Notes: generated by a model from the letters alone, not told the origin. 64,000 nucleotides of DNA from Pseudomonas sp. FP1742 (GCF_030687145.1 NZ_CP117460.1:4030001-4094000); one strand, 5' to 3'. Counted from the first letter of the stretch, positions 27,023-35,547 are shown. Made by a program: numbers and translations.

Positions 27023-27296
27023 GGTAATTTTGGTAATTTCTTTTTTAACTCGCTTAATAACTCTATAAAATCAAAGACTTGAGTGAATTCTATAAAGGTA
27101 ATAATAGGGTAAGGAATAGGTTAGAAAATTACCTTTGACCTTAGTAATTACCGCTTCTTAAAAAACCCTTTAAAATCAGCTAGTTGGCAAAATATTACCT
27201 CCAGCCTTACCAAATATTACCCTCTGAGGTAATGTGTAGAAGCGACGGTTTATAAGGGCTACAGCCCATTCTCCGCGTCGCCTTACCAAAATTACC
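27023..27296. repeat. Cluster of GGTAAT/ATTACC repeats
   Basis: About eight copies of GGTAAT or its complement ATTACC, plus several close variants (CTTACC, GGGTAAG), occur in both orientations within 275 bases that are otherwise AT-rich and gene-free. Two pairs are spaced 9-10 bases apart (GGTAATTTTGGTAAT; CTTACCAAAATTACC). Such density suggests a multi-site binding region, such as an operator, a replication iteron or a recombinase arm site. The rest of 26650-27022 shows nothing I can support. Confidence 0.6.
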
Positions 27297-27340
27297 CTTT
27301 CCCCGCCCTCGACCTGAAAATACCCTTCCGGCTACGCTGC

Positions 27341-27346
27341 TATGCT
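27341..27346 (+). promoter_or_regulatory. Predicted -10 element of the first small-gene copy
   Basis: TATGCT lies 28 bases before the ATG at 27374, inside a CGCTGCTATGCTT block that is repeated exactly before the second, frameshifted copy of this gene (35302-35307). Conservation of the block between two diverged copies supports a promoter. No clear -35 box is seen. Confidence 0.4.
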
Positions 27347-27373
27347 TCCAATTTTCCGAATGGAGTCGAAGCC

Positions 27374-27589
27374 ATGGCCAGCGAATATTCCCTCTCTGTG
27401 GTTCTTGAAAGAATCTACGAAAACCAGCAAGCCTTGGAAGCAGCGATAATGGAGCTGACGCTCGTGGCAGAACAGCAAGGCTTCGCTGTCGCCGGTGACA
27501 ACGCTCGGACTGCCCTGGATCGAATTGGCGAGAATGCTGGCTTTGTCAAGCAGGGCTTAGCGCGCCTGAGAGCGATTGAGAATGAATAG
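27374..27589 (+). CDS. Small helical protein, intact copy of a duplicated gene
   Basis: A 71-residue acidic, helix-rich protein. The block 'LERIYENQQALEAAIMEL' and a C-terminal 'GENAGFVKQGLARLR' block recur in a second, frameshifted copy at 35333-35547. The leader (TATGCT box and GGAGTCGAAGC before the ATG) is also shared. I do not recognise the family, and nothing suggests an enzyme. The two copies bracket three candidate defence modules, so the gene may mark a cargo-exchange site or regulate the cargo. Confidence 0.72.
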   Translation: MASEYSLSVVLERIYENQQALEAAIMELTLVAEQQGFAVAGDNARTALDRIGENAGFVKQGLARLRAIENE

Positions 27590-27791
27590 GGCCTGACTAT
27601 GAAGCTTGAGCGGGGGGAGCCGTTCAAAAACAGCGAGGTGGCCTAAAGCCCCCCCACACAAGCCTCCCTCAGTGAAATGCCGCTATAGATGAAAGGTGTC
27701 TTGCGTTGCAAATACCTTTCGTTGCCGGTAGGTCTATGTAATCATGCTGCGGTTTGATTTTTGTTCAGGATGAACGAATGAGGAAGAAAGT

Positions 27792-28937
27792 ATGAAATTA
27801 GTATCTTTAAAGTATTCAGAAAATATCGGCCATGACCGAGAATGGATTCTTAACGAACTCACGCTTGGCGACAAAAACTTAATCGTCGGACGTAACTCTG
27901 CTGGTAAGTCTAGAACTCTGCACGTACTCGGAAGCCTGGCTCGCATTTTAACAAGCTCTCAATATATGCTACCAACATCGTGCAAATACCATTGCGAATG
28001 GACTAACAGCTCCGGCAGCCTGTACGCATATGAATACACTGTGGAAAATAGCCGCATCACACTAGAACGACTAACTATCGATAACAAAATCTATATCGAC
28101 AGGAAGGAAGTTGGTTTCGGAGTCATTTACTACGAACAAGTTAATGGAGGGACGAATCTTCCATTTCAATCGCCAGAAAATGAATTTGCAATAGCTAAAC
28201 GCCGAGATGTTTTACAGCATTCCTTCATAGAACCTCTTCATCTCTGGGCATCTGAATTAAGGCATTTCTTTTTTGGAAGCGCTTTCGGCAAGGACCAGCT
28301 TGCAGTCTTCATACCAAATATGCCACCGGTTGACGAACGAGATTCAAATCAAGTTGTTGGTTTATTTAGGAATGCTGTACGAGATTTCGGAGACGAGTTT
28401 CTTAATTCAATTTTACAAGACATGCAACATCTTGGTTACGACTTGCAATCGGTAGAGTTGGGCTTTCCTGTTTCTATAGACCCTCTCGTTGTGCCGCCCG
28501 GACTGAACTGTATAAAAATCAAGGAAGTCGGCGTTAGAGGACATGTAGATCAACTTACAATGTCGCAAGGCATGTACAGGGTCCTAGCTCTTTTAGTTAA
28601 TGTTAACTACCTACTACTAAAAAAGACAAGCACTTGTGTAATCATTGATGATATCGGCGAGGGACTTGACTTTGAACGCTCCTGCAAACTCATATCTTTA
28701 TTGAGACAAAAAGCTCAAGACTCAAATATTCAAATAATAATGTCTACGAATGATAGATTCGTCATGAATGAAGTACCTTTATCCGAGTGGACTGTTCTGC
28801 ACCGCATCGGCTCTGAGGTCCATGTAAGCAACTACCACAACTCCAAAGAAAAATTCGACGAGTTTAGATTTACAGGATTAAGCAATTTTTCATTTTTTGA
28901 AATGGATTACCTAACAGATCAAGGTGAGGAACTATAA
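27792..28937 (+). CDS. AAA/ABC-type ATPase of a two-gene defence-like module
   Basis: A 381-residue ATPase of the AAA_21/OLD-like type. Walker A is GRNSAGKS (residues 33-40). A signature-like 'MSQGMYR' is near residue 257. Walker B is 'CVIIDDIGEGLD' near 282-293, with an Asp in place of the first Glu of the usual DE pair. It begins at an ATG behind AGGAAG. Its stop shares one base with the start of the next gene (TAATG), so the two proteins are made together. Codons are AT-rich, unlike the ICE. ATPase plus TOPRIM-like pairs are known from PARIS, AbiL and Gabija phage defence; this pair is not one I can name. Confidence 0.88.
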   Translation: MKLVSLKYSENIGHDREWILNELTLGDKNLIVGRNSAGKSRTLHVLGSLARILTSSQYMLPTSCKYHCEWTNSSGSLYAYEYTVENSRITLERLTIDNKIYIDRKEVGFGVIYYEQVNGGTNLPFQSPENEFAIAKRRDVLQHSFIEPLHLWASELRHFFFGSAFGKDQLAVFIPNMPPVDERDSNQVVGLFRNAVRDFGDEFLNSILQDMQHLGYDLQSVELGFPVSIDPLVVPPGLNCIKIKEVGVRGHVDQLTMSQGMYRVLALLVNVNYLLLKKTSTCVIIDDIGEGLDFERSCKLISLLRQKAQDSNIQIIMSTNDRFVMNEVPLSEWTVLHRIGSEVHVSNYHNSKEKFDEFRFTGLSNFSFFEMDYLTDQGEEL

Positions 28938-29641
28938 TGAGACGATTAGCATTTTTTGTAGAAGGATATTCTGAAATGCTTTTCGTGGAGAGACTTGTCG
29001 TAGCTATTGCGGGAAAAAATGAAGTTCGTATTGAAGAGATTAGAATCAAAGGCGGCAAAACTGTTCCGAAGAGCATTGTTACCGTAAAGGCGGCAGATGA
29101 TGACGTGGGTCAGCAATACTATATTTTGATAGTCGATTGCGGTGGAGATCACCAAGTAAGGACTAGACTTCAAGAAGAGCATCAAAACTTGACTGACAAA
29201 GGATATGAGAAAATCGTATGTGTTCGAGACGTCCGACCGTCATTTTCTCGCGCGGATATCCCTAAGCTTTATGCCGGTTTAAGAACTGGCTTAAACACGG
29301 ACCTTACACCCGTAGACTTTATTCTGTCTATCATGGAAGTCGAAGCGTGGTTTTTGGCTGAGTTCAATCACTACGAAAAAATAGATCCGTCACTTACACC
29401 AAGTATGGTAGCGTCGTTCCTCACATTCGATCCCACTACAGATGATCCAACCCTGAGAGATGAGCCTGCGGCGGATTTGAACAACTGCTATGCGTTGGTA
29501 GGTCAAGCGTATACAAAGGGCGATGTCACTCGCACAATGGACGCTCTTGATTACGCATACGTGTACACAGATTTGGGCGACCGCATACCGGAAATTAAAC
29601 GGCTGGTAGCGCATGTGGATTTATTTTTAACTCCAGAATGA
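28937..29641 (+). CDS. TOPRIM/DUF4276-like effector partner of the ATPase
   Basis: A 234-residue protein opening with 'FFVEGYSEMLFVERLV', the Glu-rich first motif of TOPRIM-like and DUF4276-type nucleases. 'YYILIVDCGGD' (acidic second motif) follows, then 'ILSIMEVEAWFLAE', a pattern seen in DUF4276/RloB-like proteins. It is therefore a candidate metal-dependent nuclease or effector released or fired by the ATPase. It is translationally coupled to the ATPase gene. Family assignment is from motifs only and is moderately sure. Confidence 0.82.
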   Translation: MRRLAFFVEGYSEMLFVERLVVAIAGKNEVRIEEIRIKGGKTVPKSIVTVKAADDDVGQQYYILIVDCGGDHQVRTRLQEEHQNLTDKGYEKIVCVRDVRPSFSRADIPKLYAGLRTGLNTDLTPVDFILSIMEVEAWFLAEFNHYEKIDPSLTPSMVASFLTFDPTTDDPTLRDEPAADLNNCYALVGQAYTKGDVTRTMDALDYAYVYTDLGDRIPEIKRLVAHVDLFLTPE

Positions 29642-30716
29642 GGGCTGCGTAAATCACAATTTTCTATCGATACAACTCCATAACCTTCAGGGGATGGGTT
29701 CGGAGCCAGGAAGTCACTGCTAGCTCGTTTGCCGATCATCCATAACTGCCCTAGTGGAATTCAAGCGTTTGGATCATTCATTTTAATTGGCATTGCGATA
29801 TTTATCACTTACCCCCCAGCGCCAAAATCAATGGGTTTTGGTCTCTATTACAGTGAAATGGGCTAAACGACCTAGAAGCCTTGCTGCACTGCGTTTCCCA
29901 GCGATGTTGTCACCTTCCTAAGATACGTGCCCCCTCCCCTGATGCGAGCTATTGAGAAATAGAAAACTCGATAAAGCGCTTGTTTTCAAACAATGCTCCC
30001 TTGCGAAACGGGGTCTCCAGAGATCACCACCAAACTTGTCTTGCTCCGTTCCCTGCGCAAAGCCGCTGCACTTTTTTGCAAATCCTTTCACTTCGTGAAA
30101 TCGCCATATGCAGTGCAAGCCCCGCTGTGGGCTTAGGCGCGCTCTTGACTTGCACACCACCAGCCTTTGCAAAAAAAAGGAACACATAGCCCGTCGGCGG
30201 GAGGGGGATAAGTGCTTTTTCGCCTGTTTTTTCTTGAGCTGCGATTTTTTCCCTCGTAACGCGTTTGCCGTCAGTCGCCCTTAGCATTCCAATGAAAAAG
30301 GTGGCTCCGATGAGCAGAGAATCCGCGCAGGCTGAAGACGCCAAATCATTAGCCATCGCGCATTGGCAAATCATGTTGCGCGATGAAATAGCGTTACTCG
30401 CAATGCCCGGTGCCCACACAATGCATTGCTTAGGGGGCACATGCGTTGTACCAGAGCCGTGTGATTGATGATCTAGGTGATTTGCTGGAACACTGACGCT
30501 GCTCTGGCCTTCGCGGTGGAGTCACTACTTGATATCGAAACGAGAAAGTAGAGCGAACCATGCACGTACTGATGACACCAATGCGCGTACGGGGTATTGC
30601 TTTAGATGCTAAGGAGAGGCGCCGCTATCCCTCCTAAAAGAGTCACGTAAAAACCTGAGTACAAGGATAAGGAAATCAGCTATTGTCCTTTGGCGAATAA
30701 AAAATGAGGAGCAAGG
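29642..30716. other. Largely gene-free spacer between defence-like modules
   Basis: About 1.07 kb without a firm gene. A 138-codon frame on the minus strand (30024-30440) contains 'VQVKSAPKPTAGLALHMAI'. I associate this phrase with non-coding or doubtful frames next to P4-like satellite genes, so the stretch may be satellite debris. A short plus-strand frame (30310-30468) is listed separately. The last 240 bases should hold the promoter of the HEPN gene, but no clear consensus is visible. Confidence 0.4.
30310..30468 (+). CDS. Doubtful 52-residue frame
   Basis: The ATG at 30310 (or the in-frame ATG at 30292) opens a short acidic frame ending 'MHCLGGTCVVPEPCD', with two cysteines. Ribosome-binding context is weak and I recognise no family. 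It overlaps a longer minus-strand frame. Recorded because it may be a small gene of a satellite remnant. Confidence 0.28.
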   Translation: MSRESAQAEDAKSLAIAHWQIMLRDEIALLAMPGAHTMHCLGGTCVVPEPCD

Positions 30717-31955
30717 ATGAAGATTTCACTGATCGATAACGGACTGGACTCTTTAAAAAAGGGTTATAAATATCTAGAAAGTTATGAGCGGCTTTTGGGC
30801 GCGGGCGCGACAGATCCCGAACGTTTTTCTGCCCTCAAAGATTCTACATTGTCGATACAGCATGGAATAGAAATTTTATTCAAATATTCCTTAAGGCAGC
30901 GCAATGAGCTTTTGCTATTTAATGATATAACAAAACTAAAAACTGCATTTCGCAACAGAAGAGAAGGCCTTATCAATGAGTTATATGAAGAGGATGGCGC
31001 TCACACCATATCCTTCAAAGAAACTATCGAACGCCTAATCGATATCTGCGGACTTCCTATTAATGAACGCTTTAAAAAGAAACTCCTCAAAGTGGAGAGC
31101 TGGAGGAACGGCATAACACATAGCGCCGTACTTCTAAACGAAATGGAGGTATCGAATGTTCTGGGAGGATTACTAGTTGATCTTGATAATTTTTTTGGTC
31201 CGGTTATCGGGGGCGAGTATCTTCAGGGGCAAGGGCGAGTTGAATTGGATCGTGCGTATCGCTTAACAAAAGCAGTGCATGGCGAACTAGAAAATAAGGT
31301 TAAGGCGCAAACGGTAGAGCGATTAATTAATGCACTACAAGCAAATAAGCTTCGAAACATCACAGCCCCAGGGGTTTTTTTAATCAACAATCCAAAGGTA
31401 GCCTGCTCTATATTGCAAGAAATACAAGATACTGAACATGGCTACGGGTGTGATTTTATAAATGGTCACTGTTCCGGAAAGGCGTCAATTAAGGACTTAG
31501 GGACTGATGGAAGGTTAACCATCTTTACTGAGGATAACGACACTTACTATCAGTTCCCACTTGGAAGCATGCTTATATACATACCTGAGATAAACAATAG
31601 CTTGTCCCCTCTTATCTTTCTGTATGCGACAGGCTCAAAGCCTATAGGGACGTCGCCATACATACGTGATAACGGTAATTATAAGGTACAGCACGGTGTG
31701 ATGTACGATGATTCCAGATCAGTGGATTGGAGCAAAGAAACCCGCCTGCAATATTACGACGACTACAATTCTGATGAACCTATATTGATGTCTCACAAAG
31801 AAATACTACATTTCCTAACAGCTGGCCCGGTTTGCTTTCTAAATGTAGGAAAGCTCGATTACGGATCGGCGCATCGACTCCTTGATGATAATAATTTTGC
31901 AGATGCGAGCCGGTTGTATGCTGAGTTTCAGCGCTACGTGGAGAGTCAAGAATAA
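30717..31955 (+). CDS. HEPN-like domain protein, first gene of a pair
   Basis: A 412-residue protein preceded by GAGGAGCAAGG. Its N-terminal 150 residues look like a HEPN RNase fold: a helix 'STLSIQHGIEILFKYSLRQRN' and, at residues 130-135, RNGITH, which fits the catalytic RNxxxH motif. The C-terminal two thirds have no recognised domain; 'GRLTIFTEDNDTYYQFPLGS' suggests a beta-rich region. HEPN proteins are RNA-cutting effectors in abortive infection and toxin systems. It is followed after 49 bases by a SEC-C protein on the same strand, and both are AT-rich. Confidence 0.8.
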   Translation: MKISLIDNGLDSLKKGYKYLESYERLLGAGATDPERFSALKDSTLSIQHGIEILFKYSLRQRNELLLFNDITKLKTAFRNRREGLINELYEEDGAHTISFKETIERLIDICGLPINERFKKKLLKVESWRNGITHSAVLLNEMEVSNVLGGLLVDLDNFFGPVIGGEYLQGQGRVELDRAYRLTKAVHGELENKVKAQTVERLINALQANKLRNITAPGVFLINNPKVACSILQEIQDTEHGYGCDFINGHCSGKASIKDLGTDGRLTIFTEDNDTYYQFPLGSMLIYIPEINNSLSPLIFLYATGSKPIGTSPYIRDNGNYKVQHGVMYDDSRSVDWSKETRLQYYDDYNSDEPILMSHKEILHFLTAGPVCFLNVGKLDYGSAHRLLDDNNFADASRLYAEFQRYVESQE

Positions 31956-32004
31956 CGAGTGGACTTTTTTTGCCAAGGATAGAAATCAAAAGTCAGGAGG
32001 CGAA

Positions 32005-33453
32005 GTGTTAAAGCCTATAATTAAAGAAGCAAGCGTAAACGATAGTGAGCGAATTCTAACAAAGGTCGCTACCACAACGTTTTTTAGCCTGTGGAGTTAC
32101 CCCAGCCTTTTTCGAGACGTAGATGGAGGCAAGGAGGTCGCTGACCTGACAGTGTATTTTAACAATACTCTCATACTATTCTCAGACAAGGGAGAGGTCC
32201 GATTTCAAACGGATAGACCTACGGATATTGCTTGGAAAAGGTGGTATCGGAGTGCGGTAAAAGACTCCGCCAAGCAACTCCATGGTGCTGAATCCTTTAT
32301 TAGGAAGTATCCAGATAGGATCTATCTTAATCAGAAATGCAAAGATCCTTTCCCCTTTGACATCTCCAATCCAGATTTAAAGATTCACTTAGTCTGTGTA
32401 ACACGAGGTATTGGTACAGCTGCGAAGGAGTATTTTGACTCTCTTGCTCCGGGAAGTGCAGGGACGCTAATCTCTCATTTTCCGTTGAATGAATACCAAA
32501 TTCTGGAACATCCATTTACTGTCAATGACATTGATCCTTCGAAAACGTTTGTGCATGTGCTAGACGAAACCGGAATAAATCTGTTGCTAACGGAACTTTC
32601 AACCCCCACCGATTTCATTAATTATTTGGCGGAGAAAGAGAAAGCTGTACGAAAGCTAAAATTGGTTATTGCAGGAGGGGAAGAAGATATCCTCGCCTAC
32701 TATCTTCTGGAACCCCAATCAGAGGGTTATGGTTCGATTCCGAACCCCGGAGCACAGTTTTCAACCCCCTTCATGATTCACGAGACGCTATGGTCGCAGT
32801 TTAGAGATACGATTGCATATGCGCTTCATTTCGCTCAAAACAAGCAAGGTAGGGGTTGGGCGGGAATACTAGAGCGCTTCTCGGATTGTATTATTAACGC
32901 GACTGTTGGAGAGGCAGCGGATCGTCCACTAATAGAGCATTCTAAAGTTTTAGAATTTTTAGCTTCCGAGAATATGTACTCAAGGGCATTTTTATCAAAA
33001 TCCTTATTTGATAAGTTTGGATTGGTTCCTGAGCTTGTAAGATCTGCAAGGATTGTAGAGTCCCTATGCTATCCGAATCGAATGTATGTATTCGTATTCT
33101 TCCCATGGGATGACGAGTATGCCGACTATCAAGACTATCGTGAGGAGCGGCTCTCCTGCATGCAGCTTTATGCGCTAGTTACACAATATAAATACCCAAA
33201 AGTCAAAGAGTTGATAGTTTTTGGTGCTGACACGAAGGGTTCCAGTGCTGCCTCGGAGACAATAATAGCATTTGACGCATCTATACCGTTGACTTCAGAA
33301 GAAAGAGCGCAGGCTCAAAGTGTAATGCGAACCTTTGATGTATTGCATGGGACTACTGAGACGAAAACTAAACATCCTTGTCATGCGGGTATTAAACGGA
33401 ATGATCCGTGCCCTTGCGGATCCGGAAAAAAATACAAAAAATGCTGCTGTTAA
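32005..33453 (+). CDS. SEC-C motif protein, partner of the HEPN protein
   Basis: The start is taken as the GTG at 32005, which follows a perfect AGGAGG by four bases; the frame is open further upstream but would overlap the HEPN gene. The 482-residue product ends with a SEC-C zinc motif ('NDPCPCGSGKKYKKCC'), as on SecA and many accessory proteins, where it binds zinc and often ribosomes or partners. The large N-terminal region ('KLVIAGGEEDILAYYLLE' near its middle) is unfamiliar. It may sense infection or control the HEPN RNase. That pairing is inferred from the operon arrangement alone. Confidence 0.8.
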   Translation: MLKPIIKEASVNDSERILTKVATTTFFSLWSYPSLFRDVDGGKEVADLTVYFNNTLILFSDKGEVRFQTDRPTDIAWKRWYRSAVKDSAKQLHGAESFIRKYPDRIYLNQKCKDPFPFDISNPDLKIHLVCVTRGIGTAAKEYFDSLAPGSAGTLISHFPLNEYQILEHPFTVNDIDPSKTFVHVLDETGINLLLTELSTPTDFINYLAEKEKAVRKLKLVIAGGEEDILAYYLLEPQSEGYGSIPNPGAQFSTPFMIHETLWSQFRDTIAYALHFAQNKQGRGWAGILERFSDCIINATVGEAADRPLIEHSKVLEFLASENMYSRAFLSKSLFDKFGLVPELVRSARIVESLCYPNRMYVFVFFPWDDEYADYQDYREERLSCMQLYALVTQYKYPKVKELIVFGADTKGSSAASETIIAFDASIPLTSEERAQAQSVMRTFDVLHGTTETKTKHPCHAGIKRNDPCPCGSGKKYKKCCC

Positions 33454-33486
33454 ATGCTTTCATACCCAAGGTATCTAAAGGCATTT

Positions 33487-34143
33487 CTAGAGAGTGATTG
33501 GTGTTAGTTTTTCTCGCAGTGCTAACGATGTTTCGACGTTGGCGTTGAACTCCATTGCATTCCCGGGGACTGGAGTTTGACCGTGAGTGTGGAGTGCTAG
33601 CTGAGTGTTCATTTCTTGCAAGAGATCCAGTATCTCGCAGGTTACTTGGAAAAGATTGACCTCATCGGAACCAATCCAGTTTTTTGGTGCCTGCATCCGC
33701 TGACTGATACCAGCCATGCTTTGTCGTAACCCTTGAATCTTCTCCTGCATGTCGCCACCCACCGTGGCGTTGTACTTCTGCCCCACCACCAGGTTCAGAT
33801 CTCTCCCGGTGGCCTGATGCAGATCATCCACGGCCGCCAGACTCGCAGATCCGCCCGATAGCAACTTGAGCGCGCCCAGCGCCTCAATCGTTTTCACACC
33901 ACCCACCGTCTCGGTCGAATGATCGTCCACCGTCCTGGTGTGGCTCTGGTACTGCTCACGGTTCTCCAGAGCCTCAACCTCGCGCTCGATCGCCTTGTCC
34001 TGGATCTTGCCATCGGTCTGGCGCAACCAGTTGCCATCGCCGTCGACGCGCTGCTGGACAGCTTCGCTGTGCTGCCACACCTGATCGCCCTTCGGCACTT
34101 TGGGCATGCTTAGGCCGTGGGGCAGGATCGTCTGGATGAGCGT
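33487..34143 (-). pseudogene. VgrG/phage spike C-terminal remnant
   Basis: The frame is open from an upstream TAG at 34144-34146 to the stop at 33487. The first ATG is at 34107, but 'IQTILPHGLSMPKVPKGDQVW' reads through it, so the 5' part of the gene is missing. The repetitive 'TVGGDMQEKIQG' beta-spike segment and a 'MNTQLALHTHG' tail are typical of type VI secretion VgrG or phage gpV spike ends. With the rhs remnant it indicates a lost T6SS effector locus whose middle was replaced by defence-like cargo. Confidence 0.72.
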
Positions 34144-34362
34144 CTAGCGCTTTACTACTCTCAAGTACAGTACGACACCAGGAGGGAGCGCGCGTGCGCC
34201 AATGTCTAGCGGGTTATATAATTCAGTGTTTTCGTCTGGAACTCCCCCTTCCGGCAAGCCCCTCCATCCTCAATATCAGTTTATGGTTGGCAACGCGCGC
34301 ATAAAATGCTGCCACTCTTTGTGTCTGGCTCTTAATGATCAATCAAAGGAACTGGAAAGCAT

Positions 34363-35226
34363 ATGGGAAACGTATCATCTGAGCGGCTAGAGCCTGGCGC
34401 CATCTACACAAGGAAAGATCTCAGACAGCTTTTCGACGTCAATGACGCCACCCTCAACAACGGTATTTTTCGGCCCAAAGGATACGATTCGGTTTGGCTA
34501 TTTGTGACAGAGAGGAAGACATCCGACCGGACTCAGTACGTTGATGCCCTTACGGACGACACTCTGGGCATGGAGGGGCAGCTTAAGGGACGAACAGACC
34601 ACCTAATTCTTGAGCACAGGAAACGTGGGCTCGAGCTACTGGTCTTCCATCGCCGGGAGAAATACGAGTATTCCGATGCGGGTTTCCGATACGAGGGAGC
34701 ATTCGTTTATGAAAGCCATTCGGGCTCGGGGCCCACCTCCTTCGTTTTAAGGCGCGAACGCACCAAAGGCAACGACCTCGATCCGAAGGAGATTGAGCGG
34801 AAGTTGGATGCCCAAGACGCGTTCAACCCTACCGACATCAGGGACGCACGAGAGCGATCTCTTGCCTCAATCGTTTTGCGACGCGGCCAGGCTCGATTTA
34901 GGAAGCTGCTGCTACATGCCTACCAGGGACGTTGCGCCATCACGGGATGCGAACTCGAACCGATACTTGAGGCCGCGCACATCCATCCCTACCAAGGTGA
35001 TCAGACGGACGTGGTCTCCAACGGCCTGCTATTACGAGCTGACATTCATACTCTGTTCGATCTGGGGTTGTTCTGGATCGAACCAACGAATTTGTCGATT
35101 CGAATCTCTGATCGACTGAAATGTAGCGAGTACGCTTCGCTGGAGGGAAAACTTCTGACCCGTCCGGAAAGAGAGTCAGACCACCCCAGTCAGGCTGCTC
35201 TGGAATTCAGGCTCAAGTCTAAATAA
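34363..35226 (+). CDS. HNH endonuclease with DUF3427-like N-terminal domain
   Basis: A 287-residue protein. The N-terminal half ('PGAIYTRKDLRQLF', 'SVWLFVTERK', 'YEGAFVYESHSGSGPTSFVLR') resembles the DUF3427/PUA-like module found on helicases and restriction proteins. The C-terminal half is an HNH_2 nuclease (about residues 190-245: 'CAITGC', 'EAAHIHPY', 'NGLLLRADIHTLFD'). Sensor-plus-HNH fusions of this type can cut foreign or modified DNA, so a stand-alone type IV-like restriction factor is a fair hypothesis. It is transcribed alone. Confidence 0.85.
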   Translation: MGNVSSERLEPGAIYTRKDLRQLFDVNDATLNNGIFRPKGYDSVWLFVTERKTSDRTQYVDALTDDTLGMEGQLKGRTDHLILEHRKRGLELLVFHRREKYEYSDAGFRYEGAFVYESHSGSGPTSFVLRRERTKGNDLDPKEIERKLDAQDAFNPTDIRDARERSLASIVLRRGQARFRKLLLHAYQGRCAITGCELEPILEAAHIHPYQGDQTDVVSNGLLLRADIHTLFDLGLFWIEPTNLSIRISDRLKCSEYASLEGKLLTRPERESDHPSQAALEFRLKSK

Positions 35227-35301
35227 ACGTGACGATTGGGTAGACAAAACCAATACGGCGACCAAGCTGCGGTAAGTACCTGTCGCGATAAATGTCGCTG
35301 C

Positions 35302-35307
35302 TATGCT
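35302..35307 (+). promoter_or_regulatory. Predicted -10 element of the second small-gene copy
   Basis: TATGCT in the same CGCTGCTATGCTT block as before the intact copy at 27374. It lies 26 bases before the ATG at 35333. Confidence 0.38.
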
Positions 35308-35332
35308 TGGGTTTCTCCTAAGGAGTCGAAGC

Positions 35333-35547
35333 ATGTCAGGTGATTATTCGCTGCCTGATGTATTGGAAAGGATCTATGGTAACCAGTTAGCTCTGGAGGC
35401 GGCCATTATGGAATTGACACTGTTGGTTGAGGAGCAAGAGCGCAGGAAGTGGGCGGAAATATCCGTGGCGCATTGGAGACATTCGGTGAAAACGCCGGCC
35501 ATATCAAACAAGGCCTGGCTCGACTAAGGAAACTGAACATCGGTTAA
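35333..35547 (+). pseudogene. Frameshifted second copy of the small helical gene
   Basis: The frame opens with 'GDYSLPDVLERIYGNQLALEAAIMEL', close to the intact copy at 27374, then diverges after about residue 40 and stops at 35527. Reading on in the +1 frame from about 35450 restores homology ('GENAGHIKQGLARLRKL') up to a stop at 35545-35547. One indel near 35445-35455 therefore broke the gene. Promoter and ribosome-binding blocks are still intact. Confidence 0.82.

Noticed and set aside
27023-27296. GGTAAT/ATTACC cluster as a CRISPR array
   Set aside because: Units are only 6 bases, in both orientations and irregularly spaced, with no spacers of constant length and no cas genes.
30024-30440. 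138-codon frame on the minus strand in the spacer between defence-like modules
   Set aside because: Low-quality composition, no ribosome-binding site and no domain; it resembles doubtful frames near P4-like satellites. Kept only as a note on the spacer.
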